DNA from: an uncultured Clostridia bacterium
GTDB taxonomy: Bacteria; Bacillota; Clostridia; Oscillospirales; Acutalibacteraceae
Assembly: GCA_945971755.1 (NCBI GenBank)
Contig: CAMFPJ010000018.1
Coordinates: forward strand, 1-17,484
Length of the DNA stretch: 17,484 nt
Direction of reading: 5' to 3'
The position numbers and the translations under genes are program-made. Shown piece by piece: positions 1 to 7,368 of this stretch (position 1 is its first letter; each line of letters starts with the position of its first letter). The notes beneath the pieces are model-generated. The model did no database searches and was not told the DNA's origin. It worked only from the letters and a program-made list of their open reading frames with translations.

Positions 1-47
1 CCGGTTAAAACTGAAAATCAGACTTCTTATTTTGATTTTCCGACCGG
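1..47. repeat. Inverted repeat at window edge, upstream of the fucosidase gene
   Basis: GAAAATCA (13-20) is matched by its exact reverse complement TGATTTTC (33-40) across a 12-base loop. Outside it, CCGGT (1-5) pairs with ACCGG (43-47). The two arms together could form an interrupted hairpin. It is not followed by a T-run, so it is a poor intrinsic terminator for an upstream gene. It lies about 65 bases before the candidate promoter of the next gene and could be an operator or the tail of an upstream unit. The pairing is seen; any role is a guess. Confidence 0.35.
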
Positions 48-89
48 TGTTCAAAACTTGTCGAAAATTCATTTTTAAGCTTTTTTCTA

Positions 90-118
90 TTCCATTTCAG
101 GAGTTTTTATGATATTAT
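90..118 (+). promoter_or_regulatory. Candidate extended -10 promoter for the GH95 gene
   Basis: TATTAT (113-118) is preceded by TGA (110-112), giving an extended -10 element. The -35 position (TTCCAT, 90-95, 17 bases upstream) is weak, as is common with extended -10 promoters. The start of transcription would be near 125, leaving a very short leader before the ribosome binding site GGAGGGG at 130-136. Confidence 0.4.
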
Positions 119-141
119 AAATAAAAAACGGAGGGGATAAA

Positions 142-2820
142 ATGAAGAAAAAAATTTCATTGGGCAAAATACTTAAAACTGCATTAAATTGCGTTAAAAT
201 TGCACTTGCCGCTGTTCTTTCGCTGTGCATTGTGCTTTCTGTTGCAGTCGGTGTTTTTGCTCTTTACAAAAACAGTATGAAGGGAGATTACACTCTTTTG
301 AACAATGATACCAAAAAGGCTTTTGCCACCGCTTTTCACGAGGTAAAGGTTTACCCCAAAACCAAAACTGAGGGAAGATACTGGCGTGACGGTATGATTG
401 GCGGTAACGGAAAAATCGGCTTTGTTACTGCAGGTTCTCCTTATAACGACACAATCATTTATCAGGACGTTGACTACATTATGCCATCTCCCCGTGACCG
501 TTACGATATGCCGGACCTTACATTTGAGCTTGAAGACACAAAGCAAAAAATCGTGAATCTTGACGATTCTCTTTGTGTTTCGGGCTGCGGCGACTGGAAC
601 TACGGTTACGCTTTTCACCCCGGTCAGCAATTAAGACTCACTCAGCAGAAATCTCTTTTTTACAAAGATTATATCCGCTGGACAGACTACGAAACCGGTG
701 AAGTAGGCGTTTCCTATAACGACAAAAACGGAACCTGGGAACGTGCAACATTTACTTCACGCACTGACGGGGTAACTATTACCAAAATCGAAAAATCATC
801 AACCGGCAGTAAGGTGAATTTAACAGTTTCACTTGATGACGCAAGCGGTATGTATAAATTCTCAAACGGTGACGAAAAGAATATGCAGTACAAAAAAATT
901 GTATCTGACGACGCTTCCTCAATCACCTTTGTTGCCCACTACCCTGACTATCCGCTTTCTTCATTGGGTAACGGCGGTTATGCCGGTGTTACATACGTTA
1001 TAACAGTTGGCGGTACTAAAGAAAAGGTACAGTTAGACCCTCAGGGTGACGAAAATGTCAATGTCGGTGACAAAAACCCTGCAATTAAAATTACGGATGC
1101 TGACGCAGTTTACCTTATTACCGCTAATGACAGAACTTTTGAAATGGGCAAATTTGCAGATTTCAAAGATGCGGCATCTTATGAACTTACAGATTTTCTC
1201 TTGAAAAACTGCAAAACCGTTGCTGAAAAATACGTAACAAACGGCACATTCGACTACAAAAAAGCATTAACACCAAGTGCAGAAATTCAAAAAGATATGT
1301 TCAACCGTGTAACATTTACGCTCGGTGACAGTGAAAATGCGCAAAAATATCTTTCAAACGAAGAACTTCTCCTCAAGCAGAAATTTTCGGGCAAAATAAG
1401 TGACGCCCTTATGGAACGTGTTTATATGCAATCACGTTTTGCCTCCATTTGTGCAAGCGGATATTCAATGACTCGCCTTTCGGGTATGTGGACAGGCGAA
1501 TGGGTCCCCGGTTGGAGAAGTGAATACACAATGGACGCAAACGTTAATCTTCAGTCAGCAGGTCTTAACACCGCAAACCTTATTGAGTTCAGCGAGGGTT
1601 ATGTTAAATTCATTCTCCGTCAGGTAGATGACTGGGAAATTAACGCAGAAAAATGTTACGGTATGAAAGACGCGCTTATGGCTCCCGTTAACTGTGACGG
1701 TGACGGTGCTTTGGGTGCGGAATATTGCCAGGAATACCCGTTCCAGTATTGGAACGCAGGCACAAGCTGGATGCTTCAGCCGATTTACGAAATGTATCAA
1801 TGCTACGGCAACGTTACCGTTACCGATGACGCAGGAAAAAAACTCAAGCTTTTGGAAGATGTTTTAATTCCGCTCCTTACAAAGCAGTCAAACTTCTGGG
1901 AGCAGTTAGTATCCCCGGAATATTACACCGATAAAGACGGAAACGCAAAATATGAAAAGGGTAAATCTGCACTTTCAGACGGTGAAAAGTATTTGATTAT
2001 CCCCTCTTACTCACCTGAAAACACAACAGGCGGAAGCACTTACAATTCAACGCTTGCGGCTAATGCGGCTATTGACATTGCGGCGGCAAAAAGCGGTCTT
2101 CAAATGACAATCGACTGTGAAAATGCGGCAAAACTCCCGGGCTTTGAAGAAAGAGTCAGGAAGTGGACAGAGCTTTTAAGCAAAATGCCCGATTACCGTT
2201 TTGACAGCACGGGTGCAATTAAAGAATGGTGTGCAAATCAGTATGAGGACAATAACCGCCACCGCCACATAAGCCACCTTTACTGCGCTTGGCCGCTTAT
2301 GGAAACTCAGCACGATGAAGCCCTTGCAAAAGCTGCTCTTCAGGCAGTTAACAACCGTGAAAAAGAGAACAGCGCCTCTCACGGATTTGTTCATCAGGCT
2401 CTTGTTTTCGCAAGACTCAAGCAAGGAGATAATGTTTACTCACTCGTTCACAGGCTCTTAAAGAGCAATATCTGCTATCAGTCACTTATGACAGACCACA
2501 ACACAAACCGCGGTTCAGACACATACTGCACAGACTCGCTTTTAGGTCTTACAGGTATCGTCAACGAGTCGCTTGTAATGTCAAACGACGGAGAAATTGA
2601 ATTTTTGCCGTCATTGCCGAGCAAATGGACAAACGGCGAGATTACAGGGCTTTGCGCCCGTACAAACGCTACTGTTTCTTTGAAGTGGGACAACGGAAAA
2701 GCAGTTGCAACAATCACATCAAACGTACCGCAGACAATTAAAGTATCCTGTGCCGGCGGCAGTGTTCAGGAGATTACCTTTAACGTGAATGAAACAAAGA
2801 CAGTTGAGTTTGATTATTAA
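142..2820 (+). CDS. GH95-family glycoside hydrolase (probable alpha-L-fucosidase), membrane-anchored or secreted
   Basis: Probably an inverting exo-fucosidase that removes terminal alpha-L-fucose from host mucin glycans or plant polysaccharide outside the cell; some GH95 members prefer alpha-L-galactose. The 892-residue protein starts with a basic segment and a hydrophobic helix (about 15-42). This is either an uncleaved anchor or a signal peptide cleaved after the VFA at 38-40. An N-terminal beta domain carries the GH95-like segment around 79-120 (YWRDGMIGGNGKIG at 80-93). The (alpha/alpha)6 barrel follows: WTGEW at 450-454, then DANVN with Asn467 and Asn469, matching the Asn pair that activates water in Bifidobacterium AfcA; SPEN with Glu626, matching the general acid; and Asp798 in the late TDSLLGLTGI motif. 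A C-terminal beta domain ends the protein. The start is fixed by GGAGGGG at 130-136, five bases before the ATG. It is a single-gene unit with no transporter or sugar regulator adjacent in the window. The family is well supported; the substrate is inferred. Confidence 0.85.
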   Translation: MKKKISLGKILKTALNCVKIALAAVLSLCIVLSVAVGVFALYKNSMKGDYTLLNNDTKKAFATAFHEVKVYPKTKTEGRYWRDGMIGGNGKIGFVTAGSPYNDTIIYQDVDYIMPSPRDRYDMPDLTFELEDTKQKIVNLDDSLCVSGCGDWNYGYAFHPGQQLRLTQQKSLFYKDYIRWTDYETGEVGVSYNDKNGTWERATFTSRTDGVTITKIEKSSTGSKVNLTVSLDDASGMYKFSNGDEKNMQYKKIVSDDASSITFVAHYPDYPLSSLGNGGYAGVTYVITVGGTKEKVQLDPQGDENVNVGDKNPAIKITDADAVYLITANDRTFEMGKFADFKDAASYELTDFLLKNCKTVAEKYVTNGTFDYKKALTPSAEIQKDMFNRVTFTLGDSENAQKYLSNEELLLKQKFSGKISDALMERVYMQSRFASICASGYSMTRLSGMWTGEWVPGWRSEYTMDANVNLQSAGLNTANLIEFSEGYVKFILRQVDDWEINAEKCYGMKDALMAPVNCDGDGALGAEYCQEYPFQYWNAGTSWMLQPIYEMYQCYGNVTVTDDAGKKLKLLEDVLIPLLTKQSNFWEQLVSPEYYTDKDGNAKYEKGKSALSDGEKYLIIPSYSPENTTGGSTYNSTLAANAAIDIAAAKSGLQMTIDCENAAKLPGFEERVRKWTELLSKMPDYRFDSTGAIKEWCANQYEDNNRHRHISHLYCAWPLMETQHDEALAKAALQAVNNREKENSASHGFVHQALVFARLKQGDNVYSLVHRLLKSNICYQSLMTDHNTNRGSDTYCTDSLLGLTGIVNESLVMSNDGEIEFLPSLPSKWTNGEITGLCARTNATVSLKWDNGKAVATITSNVPQTIKVSCAGGSVQEITFNVNETKTVEFDY

Positions 2821-2871
2821 ATAAAAAAACGGGGTACTCTCCCGAAACAAAGAATACCGCCGAAAAAAATT

Positions 2872-2915
2872 ACTACCCGAAAAAGAGTTTTGTTTTCTCT
2901 TCTTCGGGTAGTTTT
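2872..2915. terminator. Bidirectional intrinsic terminator between convergent genes
   Basis: A long stem pairs 2872-2887 with 2897-2912 (ACTACCCGA with TCGGGTAGT at its base, one A-C mismatch at 2882/2902) around a 9-base loop. T-rich sequence follows on the + strand (2912-2915 and beyond). A run of A before the stem gives a T-tract on the - strand. It therefore serves both the fucosidase gene and the convergent membrane-protein gene. Confidence 0.85.
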
Positions 2916-2946
2916 GTCTTATACTGTTACAAGCAGTTTTTTATTC

Positions 2947-3987
2947 TTACTCAGCTCTTGCCATTGCTTCTTCAAAGTCCTTAGTACCTGTAAAGATTTC
3001 GTTAGTATAAGGATTCTTCTTTTGTTCTTTTGAACGCTTAATGATTGTTGCAAGAACAAATACGTTAACAACAAGTGAAATAACCGAAATAACTCCCTGT
3101 GCTGTGGGATTTTGTGCTGTGGGCATTGTGTTACCCAAAGCAGCTGCCGCACCGCCGCCTGCATAAACAGAAGTAACTGTTGTGAAAACGCTGTGGTCTT
3201 GGAAAACAGGGAATACCTGTGCAAACATACACCAAAGAGCAAGTGTATGTGCGCGGTTCTGAATCCAGCCGCCCTTGTTCCAGAAATGGTTTGCAAAGGT
3301 GGGTGCAAGAAGTAATGCAAGACCGCAATACCATGCGTGTGTGGGAAGATTTAAGTATGTGTATTGGAAATTCCAGATATCATAAGCAATAATGTAGTAA
3401 ATTGTCATATCGGGCCAAAGCATATCCTGACGGCCGTTCTTTGATGAGTAAATTCCCCACCAACCTGTCATACAAAGAATGTTGATTAAACCTGCAAGAC
3501 CGTTGAGAACATTCCACCAGCCGCCGTAGAGCCAAACGCCCTCTGACGAATGCCACCAGCCGCCTGCAAGCGAACCTGCTCTGATTGCCGATTCAAAGTC
3601 AGACGCAACTGCAATAAGAATGTTAATAGCAACGATTACAAACGGGAAAGCCTTAAACCAATGAGCCTTGCCAAGCTTGCCCCATTGATATTTGATAATC
3701 ATAAAGCCGATACATCCTGCCGTTGCAGCATAAAGCTTTGCATAATGGAACCAACTGTTCATGTAAATATAAGTATCATTATTCAGCGCCCACTCGGCAC
3801 CCTTTGCAGCACCTGCATAAATTGCAATAAAGTATGCTGTAAGAACTGCGGGAATTGCAAGGAAGCAAATAATACCGCCAACCTTTGTTCTGCGGGCAAA
3901 TTCATTTGCAACTACAAGCCCTACGAAAACCATTACCCAGCCCAGAAGTTGCCAGCCGGAAGTTTCGCCGTAAATTTGAAACAACAT
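2947..3987 (-). CDS. Trp-rich polytopic membrane protein of unknown function
   Basis: A 346-residue integral membrane protein with roughly nine hydrophobic segments (about 11-29, 37-58, 80-99, 112-128, 157-180, 193-210, 217-232, 245-263, 296-316) and a short charged C-terminal tail. I count 19 tryptophans (about 5.5%), clustered in GGWWHSS (142-148), YGGWWN (154-159), TGWWG (174-178) and FWNKGGW (235-241). No transporter or enzyme signature is recognisable. It resembles a family I recall as DUF5692, a recollection I cannot verify here. The start is supported by AAGGAG a few bases before the ATG (- strand, near 3991-3996). It has its own near-consensus promoter and an unusual 5' hairpin (separate entries), so it is probably a single-gene unit that is well expressed. 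The Trp/Gly-rich interfacial motifs may bind aromatic or sugar ligands, but that is speculation. Confidence 0.75.
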   Translation of the reverse strand: MLFQIYGETSGWQLLGWVMVFVGLVVANEFARRTKVGGIICFLAIPAVLTAYFIAIYAGAAKGAEWALNNDTYIYMNSWFHYAKLYAATAGCIGFMIIKYQWGKLGKAHWFKAFPFVIVAINILIAVASDFESAIRAGSLAGGWWHSSEGVWLYGGWWNVLNGLAGLINILCMTGWWGIYSSKNGRQDMLWPDMTIYYIIAYDIWNFQYTYLNLPTHAWYCGLALLLAPTFANHFWNKGGWIQNRAHTLALWCMFAQVFPVFQDHSVFTTVTSVYAGGGAAAALGNTMPTAQNPTAQGVISVISLVVNVFVLATIIKRSKEQKKNPYTNEIFTGTKDFEEAMARAE

Positions 3988-4004
3988 AAATTCTCCTTCT
4001 TCCT

Positions 4005-4052
4005 AAAAAAGTTACTGAGAAAAGCCGTTGTTTCATTTGCTTTTCTCAGTAA
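4005..4052 (-). terminator. Perfect hairpin plus T6: terminator of the envelope operon and 5' end of the next mRNA
   Basis: TTACTGAGAAAAGC (4012-4025) is an exact inverted match of 4039-4052, a 14-bp stem with a 13-base loop. Read on the - strand it is followed by TTTTTT (4010-4005), which makes a textbook intrinsic terminator for the TIM-barrel gene ending at 4098. The same hairpin starts where transcription from the promoter at 4055-4083 should begin, and the T-run ends only about ten bases before the ribosome binding site of the membrane-protein gene. That gene therefore cannot have a promoter downstream of the hairpin. The hairpin must be read through or serve as a 5'-terminal stem-loop of the mRNA. 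Confidence 0.8.
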
Positions 4053-4054
4053 TA

Positions 4055-4083
4055 AATATAGCACTGTGACCTGTTTTAGTCAA
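4055..4083 (-). promoter_or_regulatory. Strong sigma-A-type promoter of the Trp-rich membrane-protein gene
   Basis: On the - strand, TTGACT (4083-4078) and TATATT (4060-4055) are separated by exactly 17 bases. This is one of the best promoter matches in the window. Transcription should start around 4050-4046, inside the first arm of the 14-bp hairpin. Confidence 0.75.
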
Positions 4084-4097
4084 TTATTTTTTCGATA

Positions 4098-4766
4098 TTA
4101 TTCGTCAAATTTTTTTCGGTATTCTATCATTGAACGTGCAAACAAATCTCCGTTAGTGGGCGGAGTATAAGTTATTGCGTTTGCACCTGCTTTTATTGTG
4201 GCGGTAATTGTTTCGTCCGTTGGTCCGCCTGTGGCAATAATGGGAATATCGGGGAATTTTTCACGAATAAATGCTACAACCTTCGGTGTGCTTGCAGCGG
4301 CAGAAACATTAAGAATATCCGCTCCTGCTTTGATTCTTTCTTCAATATCCTGTTTTTCGGAAACGATTGTAGCAACAATGGGAATGTCAACAACATCTTT
4401 GATTTTCGCAATGATTTCAGTGGGAATCGGAGCATTGACAACAACGCCGAAAGCCCCTTGATTTTCAGCCTCAATAGCAAGCCTTACGGAGCGTTCACCC
4501 GAGGTCAGCCCGCCGCCGACTCCAACAAAGACGGGAGCGTCCGCAACGGCAATAACCGCACCGGAAATTGACGGCTGCGGAGTAAACGGATAAACTGCAA
4601 TTACCGCGTCGGTATTGATATTTTTAATTATTGCTACGTCGGTTGAAAAAACCAATGATTTAATTCTTCTGCCGAAAATGGAAATTCCGCTGCATTCGTA
4701 AATACATTCGGGAACATCCAGCTTATGACTTCTTAAAGTGCCGTTATAATGCGGAATATTCTTCAT
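4098..4766 (-). CDS. TIM-barrel protein of unknown substrate, last gene of the envelope operon
   Basis: A 222-residue soluble protein with alternating beta strands and helices typical of phosphate-binding (beta/alpha)8 barrels. Gly-rich loops are GVGGGLTSG (82-90) and ATGGPTDETI (178-187), followed by KAGANAITY (192-200). This C-terminal arrangement recalls ribulose-phosphate-binding-type barrels such as NanE, ThiE and ThiG, but it lacks enough signature to assign one. Relatives tend to carry vague names such as 'hydrolase'. The start is set by AAAGGAG six bases before the ATG. The gene begins 12 bases after the stop of the DHHW gene, so the two are almost certainly cotranscribed. There is no signal peptide, so it acts in the cytoplasm, unlike the other cassette members. 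A role in making or recycling a precursor for the surface modification is possible but not shown. Confidence 0.7.
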   Translation of the reverse strand: MKNIPHYNGTLRSHKLDVPECIYECSGISIFGRRIKSLVFSTDVAIIKNINTDAVIAVYPFTPQPSISGAVIAVADAPVFVGVGGGLTSGERSVRLAIEAENQGAFGVVVNAPIPTEIIAKIKDVVDIPIVATIVSEKQDIEERIKAGADILNVSAAASTPKVVAFIREKFPDIPIIATGGPTDETITATIKAGANAITYTPPTNGDLFARSMIEYRKKFDE

Positions 4767-4778
4767 ATACTGCTCCTT

Positions 4779-5900
4779 TCACATCAACAGCCACGCAAAA
4801 TCGGTGCTTGTTGAAATGTTTTCACTGCCGAACATAAATAAAAGTTCGGAAAATTCTTCTTCGCTTGCAAGTTTCTTGACTGATTTTTTATAGTAACGCA
4901 AATCGACCATAATTATTTCTTCGTAATTTTCAGCCAAAAACGTTGTAAAGCAATGTGCATAAGAATCTTTAACAATCAAAAGTTTTTTGCCGTTATTAAC
5001 TTGTTTGTTCTTAATTTTTACGAGTGCGTGGTTACCGTCAAGGAACACGGGGTATTTGTCAAGATTGTCGAGATGCTCATAAAAATAAAGACTGTTGTTC
5101 GTCTTTATGTTTTTTCCGTCATTTATTGTGACAGTGTAAGACGTTTCGGTTCTGTAAAGCTCAACTGTGTCGCCCTTTGTGCCCCAAAACCCGCTTTTAG
5201 AATAACACGTACCGTAAAATTTTTCAACTTTCTCCTGCAAGGTAAAGTTTGCGGGAGTAATTTTTTTCTCTCTGCAAAATTCATTGTAAACGAGCATGGA
5301 ACCCTGAGAGGTTAAATGATGGTCGGTTTTATAGTAAATTTGAATTCGGTTTTTGTTGTCGTTAAAACAATTCCGAAGGTCAATAAACGACGCGCTTTTT
5401 GTGTTTCCACGTACTGTGTCGATAATTTCGTCGTCACGGTAAACCTTATGGTTTTTCGGGAGTTTTTCAGAATATACAAAGCCTGTTGACGGAACAATTA
5501 TTACACTTGAGGGGAGGTTTGTTTCACTTACGAAATTTTCAATATACCCTGCGTTTTTCTCTGCCCTGCTCATTTCAAATTCGGGCGGCTCTGTGATTAA
5601 ATAACCGTCCTTTCCGAAATATATTCCGTTTTCGCCGTTCTGCCCTAACAAAAGCCCTATGTATGCGTCAAGCCCTACAAACTTTTCACGGAAAGGAAAA
5701 TGGTCGGAAAGATATGTTTCTAGTTCAAGCGCAAATTCGCCGTTTGAAATTGAGTTAACAGTAATTTCAGGGAAAGATGAAAGCACTCTTTTTTCATTTT
5801 CCGAGCGTTCTTTTTTGGGAAGAACCGCCAAAAGCACCGCAAATGAGAAAATGAACAATACAAAAATTGCAGTAAGTATTCTGTTTTTAAGTTTGCTCAA
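4779..5900 (-). CDS. DHHW/AlgX-AlgJ-like SGNH protein, probable polysaccharide O-acyltransferase partner of MBOAT
   Basis: A 373-residue protein anchored by an N-terminal helix (about 9-27), with an extracytoplasmic domain. It carries LSDHFPFR (64-71), typical of DHHW-family proteins, then TDHHLTSQG (192-200) and KDSYA (311-315). By comparison with AlgX, Asp193 and His195 with Ser313 would form the catalytic triad of an acetyltransferase acting on an extracellular glycan. The ribosome binding site AAGGAG lies at 5914-5909 and overlaps the in-frame GTG at 5909, so that GTG cannot be the start. The in-frame TTG at 5900-5898 has an 8-base spacing and is chosen here. The gene follows the MBOAT gene by 12 bases, the usual pairing for moving an acyl group across the membrane and onto polymer. 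The family is fairly sure; the acceptor polymer is unknown. Confidence 0.8.
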   Translation of the reverse strand: MSKLKNRILTAIFVLFIFSFAVLLAVLPKKERSENEKRVLSSFPEITVNSISNGEFALELETYLSDHFPFREKFVGLDAYIGLLLGQNGENGIYFGKDGYLITEPPEFEMSRAEKNAGYIENFVSETNLPSSVIIVPSTGFVYSEKLPKNHKVYRDDEIIDTVRGNTKSASFIDLRNCFNDNKNRIQIYYKTDHHLTSQGSMLVYNEFCREKKITPANFTLQEKVEKFYGTCYSKSGFWGTKGDTVELYRTETSYTVTINDGKNIKTNNSLYFYEHLDNLDKYPVFLDGNHALVKIKNKQVNNGKKLLIVKDSYAHCFTTFLAENYEEIIMVDLRYYKKSVKKLASEEEFSELLFMFGSENISTSTDFAWLLM

Positions 5901-5912
5901 AATTCTCACTCC

Positions 5913-7307
5913 TTAAAATCTAAAATATAAAAACGGGTTATAACTTGAACGGACAAGAGACGCCACCGAAAGCACCAAAATGCAAAGAACCGCCGCTGAT
6001 TCCAAAATCGGTAAAAAGCGTGATATTTGCATTTTTTTGTATATGTTTCTGATTATGGGCAAAGAGCAGAAAGCCGCAATGCACAAAATGGGCAAACGCG
6101 AAAATACGAATACGAGTAAATCATCGGAAATATCTGCTCTGAAATTAAACATACCCACAAGGTAATTTCCAATGTCTAGAATATGAGTAAAATCAAAAAT
6201 AACCCATCCGACAATTACAAAAAACATTGTGTAAATGTGGGAAAAAATCGGCGGTATTTTTTTGAGAACTTTAAGCATAAAGAATTTTTCAAGTGTCAAA
6301 AGCACACCGAAATAAACTCCCCATAAAAGAAAGTTCCAAGAAGCTCCGTGCCAAATTCCCGTTAACGCCCAAACGATAAAAATATTAATGCACTGACGCA
6401 TCTTTCCTTTTCTGTTGCCGCCAAGCGGTATGTAAACATACTCCCTGAACCAAGTTCCGAGGGAAATGTGCCATCTGCGCCAAAACTCCGTAATACTTTT
6501 TGAAATGTACGGGTAGTCAAAGTTTTTAACAAACTCAAAGCCGAACATATTACCGAGGCCCCGTGCCATATCGGAATATCCGCTGAAATCAAAATAAATT
6601 TGAAGAGTAAACGCAAGAATTCCAATCCAATGACCGAGAACTCCCGCACTCTCACCCGAAAATTTAAGTTCGTCCCAAATAATTCCCATTTCGTTAGCTA
6701 TTAACACCTTTTTGGCAAGGCCCAATGTAAAAAGACGTACACCGTTTCCGAAAAGAGCGAATGTCTCACGCCTTTTAGAAAGCTGTTTTTCAACGTCAAT
6801 ATACCGAACAATCGGGCCCGCAATAAGCTGTGGGAAAAGACAAACGTAAGTGCCGAAAGTTACTAAATTTTTCTGCGGTTTGCACTCGCTGCGGTACACA
6901 TCAATCACATAAGAAAGAGTTTGAAAGGTGTAAAAAGAAATACCGATTGGCAGTGCAATTTGGGGAACCGGCAAAAACGAAAATACAGGTAAATATTTAA
7001 GAGTATCAACAATTAAAGCTGCATACTTAAAATAGCCCAAAAGCCCTAAATTGATTACAATTGAGAGAATGAGAACGGCTTTTTTAAGTTTGGCATTGTC
7101 GTAAAATTTTCCTATTATAATTCCGCTAACATAATTAAGCCCTATGGAAAAAAGCATAAGTAAAATAAAAATCGGTTCGCCGTAAGCGTAGAAAATCAAA
7201 CTCATTACCAAAAGAACAAAATTCTTAAATTTTCTCGGCACAGCGTAATAAAGCGCAAGAGTTACCGCTAAAAAGCAAAATAAAAAAGGAATACTTGAAA
7301 ATACCAA
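5913..7307 (-). CDS. MBOAT-family membrane O-acyltransferase (AlgI/DltB-like)
   Basis: A 464-residue polytopic protein that should pass an acyl (usually acetyl) group from a cytoplasmic donor across the membrane for O-acylation of a surface polymer. It has the family core FDFSGYSDMARG, the EFWRRWHISLGTWFREYVY block with His280, and GIWHGASW (317-324) with the invariant His320 expected to be catalytic. Length fits the family. The start needs care: the - strand ribosome binding site AGGAGGTGA (7321-7313) is a full match to the 16S tail and contains the in-frame GTG at 7316, which therefore cannot be the initiator. TTG at 7307-7305 lies 8 bases beyond GGAGG and gives an N terminus MVFSSIPFLF, which is how MBOAT proteins usually begin. 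The partner DHHW gene follows after 12 bases. A terminator-like hairpin precedes the gene. Confidence 0.88.
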   Translation of the reverse strand: MVFSSIPFLFCFLAVTLALYYAVPRKFKNFVLLVMSLIFYAYGEPIFILLMLFSIGLNYVSGIIIGKFYDNAKLKKAVLILSIVINLGLLGYFKYAALIVDTLKYLPVFSFLPVPQIALPIGISFYTFQTLSYVIDVYRSECKPQKNLVTFGTYVCLFPQLIAGPIVRYIDVEKQLSKRRETFALFGNGVRLFTLGLAKKVLIANEMGIIWDELKFSGESAGVLGHWIGILAFTLQIYFDFSGYSDMARGLGNMFGFEFVKNFDYPYISKSITEFWRRWHISLGTWFREYVYIPLGGNRKGKMRQCINIFIVWALTGIWHGASWNFLLWGVYFGVLLTLEKFFMLKVLKKIPPIFSHIYTMFFVIVGWVIFDFTHILDIGNYLVGMFNFRADISDDLLVFVFSRLPILCIAAFCSLPIIRNIYKKMQISRFLPILESAAVLCILVLSVASLVRSSYNPFLYFRF

Positions 7308-7325
7308 CCGTTTCACCTCCTAAAG

Positions 7326-7354
7326 AAAAAACGTGTGCGGGCATTCCGCACACG
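7326..7354 (-). terminator. Intra-operon terminator-like hairpin abutting the MBOAT ribosome binding site
   Basis: CGTGTGCGG (7332-7340) and CCGCACACG (7346-7354) form a perfect GC-rich 9-bp stem with a 5-base loop. On the - strand it is followed by TTTTTT (7331-7326). The stop of the DUF4358 gene is only 14 bases before the stem, and the AGGAGGTGA of the MBOAT gene begins four bases after the T-run. No promoter fits in between. It should act as a partial or regulated terminator, or as an mRNA-processing or stability element, lowering MBOAT/DHHW/TIM-barrel expression relative to the first two genes. Confidence 0.8.
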
Positions 7355-7368
7355 CAAAATTTAAGGTT

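Noticed and set aside
184..630. 148-residue open frame antisense to the start of the fucosidase gene
   Set aside because: It is a shadow of the GH95 coding frame with no similarity to a known family and no initiation signal.
2919..3320. Overlapping frames on both strands near the end of the membrane-protein gene
   Set aside because: All overlap a long, well-supported membrane-protein frame and look like random translations; none has a ribosome binding site.
3988..4097. Riboswitch or T-box before the membrane-protein gene
   Set aside because: The leader from the mapped promoter motif is only about 60 bases and contains a single hairpin; there is no room for an aptamer domain.
3550..4170. 206-residue open frame on the + strand, antisense to the Trp-rich membrane protein
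   Set aside because: Composition (many Cys, Asn, Lys) is what an antisense frame of a membrane-protein gene gives. No ribosome binding site was found and it crosses the terminator hairpin.
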